DNA of 64,000 bases from Pseudomonas sp. UMAB-08 (GTDB lineage Bacteria > Pseudomonadota > Gammaproteobacteria > Pseudomonadales > Pseudomonadaceae), in the NCBI RefSeq assembly GCF_900095225.1, contig NZ_LT607417.1, positions 45,540 to 109,539 on the forward strand, in the 5' to 3' direction. A model generated the notes under the pieces. It saw only the letters and a program-made list of their open reading frames with translations. It searched no databases and was not told the origin of the DNA. Positions 62,778 through 64,000 of this stretch are shown in pieces; positions within the stretch are counted from its first letter, which is position 1, and the number at the start of each line of letters is the position of its first letter. The translations under genes were made by a program, and so were the position numbers.

Positions 62778-64000
62778 GGGGCATCCTCCAGGTGAACGTG
62801 TGGGGTGACTGCATCACGCGGCAGGTACAGCGACGCGACCGCCACCACCTGACGCAGGCTTTTGCTGGCCCCGCCACCGCCGTAAGGGCCGTTGGTGTAC
62901 AGGGTTTCCACCTCATTGCCGACCCGCACCGCTTCGGCCCGATCAGCACAGCGCGCGGCCACCCGCAAACGCACTTCCCACGGTTCGCTGCTCGTGCGTG
63001 AACCCAGACCGGCCCCGTGCAGCGCATCGACGCCAATCAGCTCGGCGCGTACTTCGTCGTAGCGCACGCCGGTCAGTTTCAGCCGCTCCAGCACGACCTC
63101 ACGAGCAAGCCGTGCACGTGCCAGTGCACCGGGGCCGCCGTACGCGATCTGCCCTTCGCCGATCCAGCCATCGAGGTAACCCACCGACACCTTCAAGGTT
63201 TCAGGCCGTGGATGCCCGTCTGCCCCCGCAACACGCACCCGGTCGACACCGTCGGCGCTGAAGCTGACCGCAGAAAAATCGGCACTGACATCCGGCGTCA
63301 GGTACGCCGCTGGGTCGTGCACTTCATAGATCAGTTGTTCGGTGCAGGTGGCGGTGTCGATGCGTCCGCCCGAGCCCGACACTTTGCTGATCACCGCCTG
63401 CCCGAGCGCATCCACCTCGGCCAGCGGGAAGCCCAGCCGAGCCAGATCGGGAACATCCTTGTAGCCGGGATCGGCAAAGTACCCGCCGCTGATCTGCCCG
63501 GCGCATTCGAGCAGATGGCCGACCAATGTGCCACGCCCCAACAAGGCCCAATCATCTTCAGCCCAACCAAACTCGAACAACTGCGGTGCGAGGAACAACG
63601 ATGGGTCGGCCACCCTGCCAGTGATCACCACATCCGCGTCGGCCTGCAGCGCTTCGACGATGCCTGCCGCGCCCAGATAAGCATTGGCCGAGATCAGTCT
63701 TTCGCCCAGCGAGCCCAGGCTTGTGCCGTTATCGAGTAGCAAGGAGGGATCGGCCAGCAACGCATCGAGCACATCATCGCCGGTCAGGGCGGCGACTTTC
63801 AGGCTGTTCAACCCCAGCTCCGCAGCGATCCGCCGTACCTCGCGAACGGCGGCCAGCGGGTTGGCGGCACCCATGTTGGTAATCACACGCAAGCGGCGGC
63901 GATTGCCATTAATGCCCCGACCGACAAAAGGCAGCACCCGGCGCATACGCTCGCTCAGCAAGGGGTCGTAACCCGCCTCGGGATCCGCCAGGCGGGCCTG
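62774..64000 (-). CDS. AtuA/DUF1446 family protein, partial (runs off the window)
   Basis: The last 408 codons of an acyclic-terpene-utilisation AtuA family protein: VITNMGAANPLAAVREVRRI, ITGRVADPSLFLAPQLFEFG, GHLLECAGQISGGYFADPGY and IAYGGPGALARARLAREV. The open frame continues to the window edge without a start (GYDPLLSERM). It is followed by the small AtuA-related gene. Its substrate cannot be told; in Pseudomonas such pairs also occur outside the atu citronellol cluster. Confidence 0.86.
   Translation of the reverse strand, partial: QARLADPEAGYDPLLSERMRRVLPFVGRGINGNRRRLRVITNMGAANPLAAVREVRRIAAELGLNSLKVAALTGDDVLDALLADPSLLLDNGTSLGSLGERLISANAYLGAAGIVEALQADADVVITGRVADPSLFLAPQLFEFGWAEDDWALLGRGTLVGHLLECAGQISGGYFADPGYKDVPDLARLGFPLAEVDALGQAVISKVSGSGGRIDTATCTEQLIYEVHDPAAYLTPDVSADFSAVSFSADGVDRVRVAGADGHPRPETLKVSVGYLDGWIGEGQIAYGGPGALARARLAREVVLERLKLTGVRYDEVRAELIGVDALHGAGLGSRTSSEPWEVRLRVAARCADRAEAVRVGNEVETLYTNGPYGGGGASKSLRQVVAVASLYLPRDAVTPHVHLEDAP

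Overview
The window is about 60% GC. Its gene content (MsuDC/SfnR sulfonate genes, a fused MrpA-type antiporter, an iol cluster with a RpiR-type IolR, a BdlA-like chemoreceptor and REP-like DNA) points to a Pseudomonas chromosome, most likely the P. fluorescens group. Three kinds of DNA are present: ordinary core or accessory metabolism, a putative small-molecule biosynthetic operon that uses sulfation chemistry, and a decayed lambdoid-type prophage inserted in that operon.

Layout. 1-615 is the 5' part of a class C beta-lactamase gene (minus strand) in which the catalytic-serine position reads Thr. 616-4772 carries msuD-msuC-sfnR (sulfonate sulfur scavenging) behind a good sigma-54 promoter match. 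5039-8791 has a small lipoprotein gene, an FAD/NAD(P)-binding protein, and a divergent pair (XRE-cupin regulator and EamA exporter) around a 12-bp palindrome. 8985-15054 is a complete six-gene Mrp cation/proton antiporter operon. 15080-21473 holds small conserved proteins, an orphan Tle1/DUF2235-type lipase, a chemoreceptor and a DksA2-like protein. 21740-34972 is one long minus-strand block for myo-inositol: iolC, iolE, iolB, iolA/mmsA, iolD, iolG, a second Gfo/Idh/MocA oxidoreductase and an ABC importer. iolR is divergent at 35261, with a GGAA-N6-TTCC operator between. 36415-39126 has a BdlA-like chemoreceptor, a DUF4142 protein and a CGNR zinc-finger protein.

39227-59767 is the most interesting stretch. 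With the prophage removed, eight closely spaced minus-strand genes remain in this order: HAD phosphatase, transaldolase-like enzyme, sulfotransferase, SDR, saccharopine-dehydrogenase-like protein, glycine/sarcosine-N-methyltransferase-like enzyme, MFS transporter, APS kinase. The set suggests assembly, N-methylation, PAPS-dependent sulfation and export of a small molecule. I do not recognise it as a described pathway. A 13.2-kb prophage remnant (44354-57537, 15-bp direct repeats) splits the sulfotransferase gene.

The prophage is itself broken. Its integrase is reduced to the last 67 codons and joined directly to a 5'-truncated large terminase gene. A 1.86-kb segment is inverted, cutting both portal and major capsid genes. 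The tape-measure gene is truncated. Head-tail genes, a -1 frameshift tail chaperone pair and a seven-repeat tail fibre remain. 60114-62306 is a TonB-dependent siderophore receptor with a Fur-box-like site upstream, and 62454-64000 an AtuA-family pair running off the window. No tRNA, rRNA or CRISPR array was seen.
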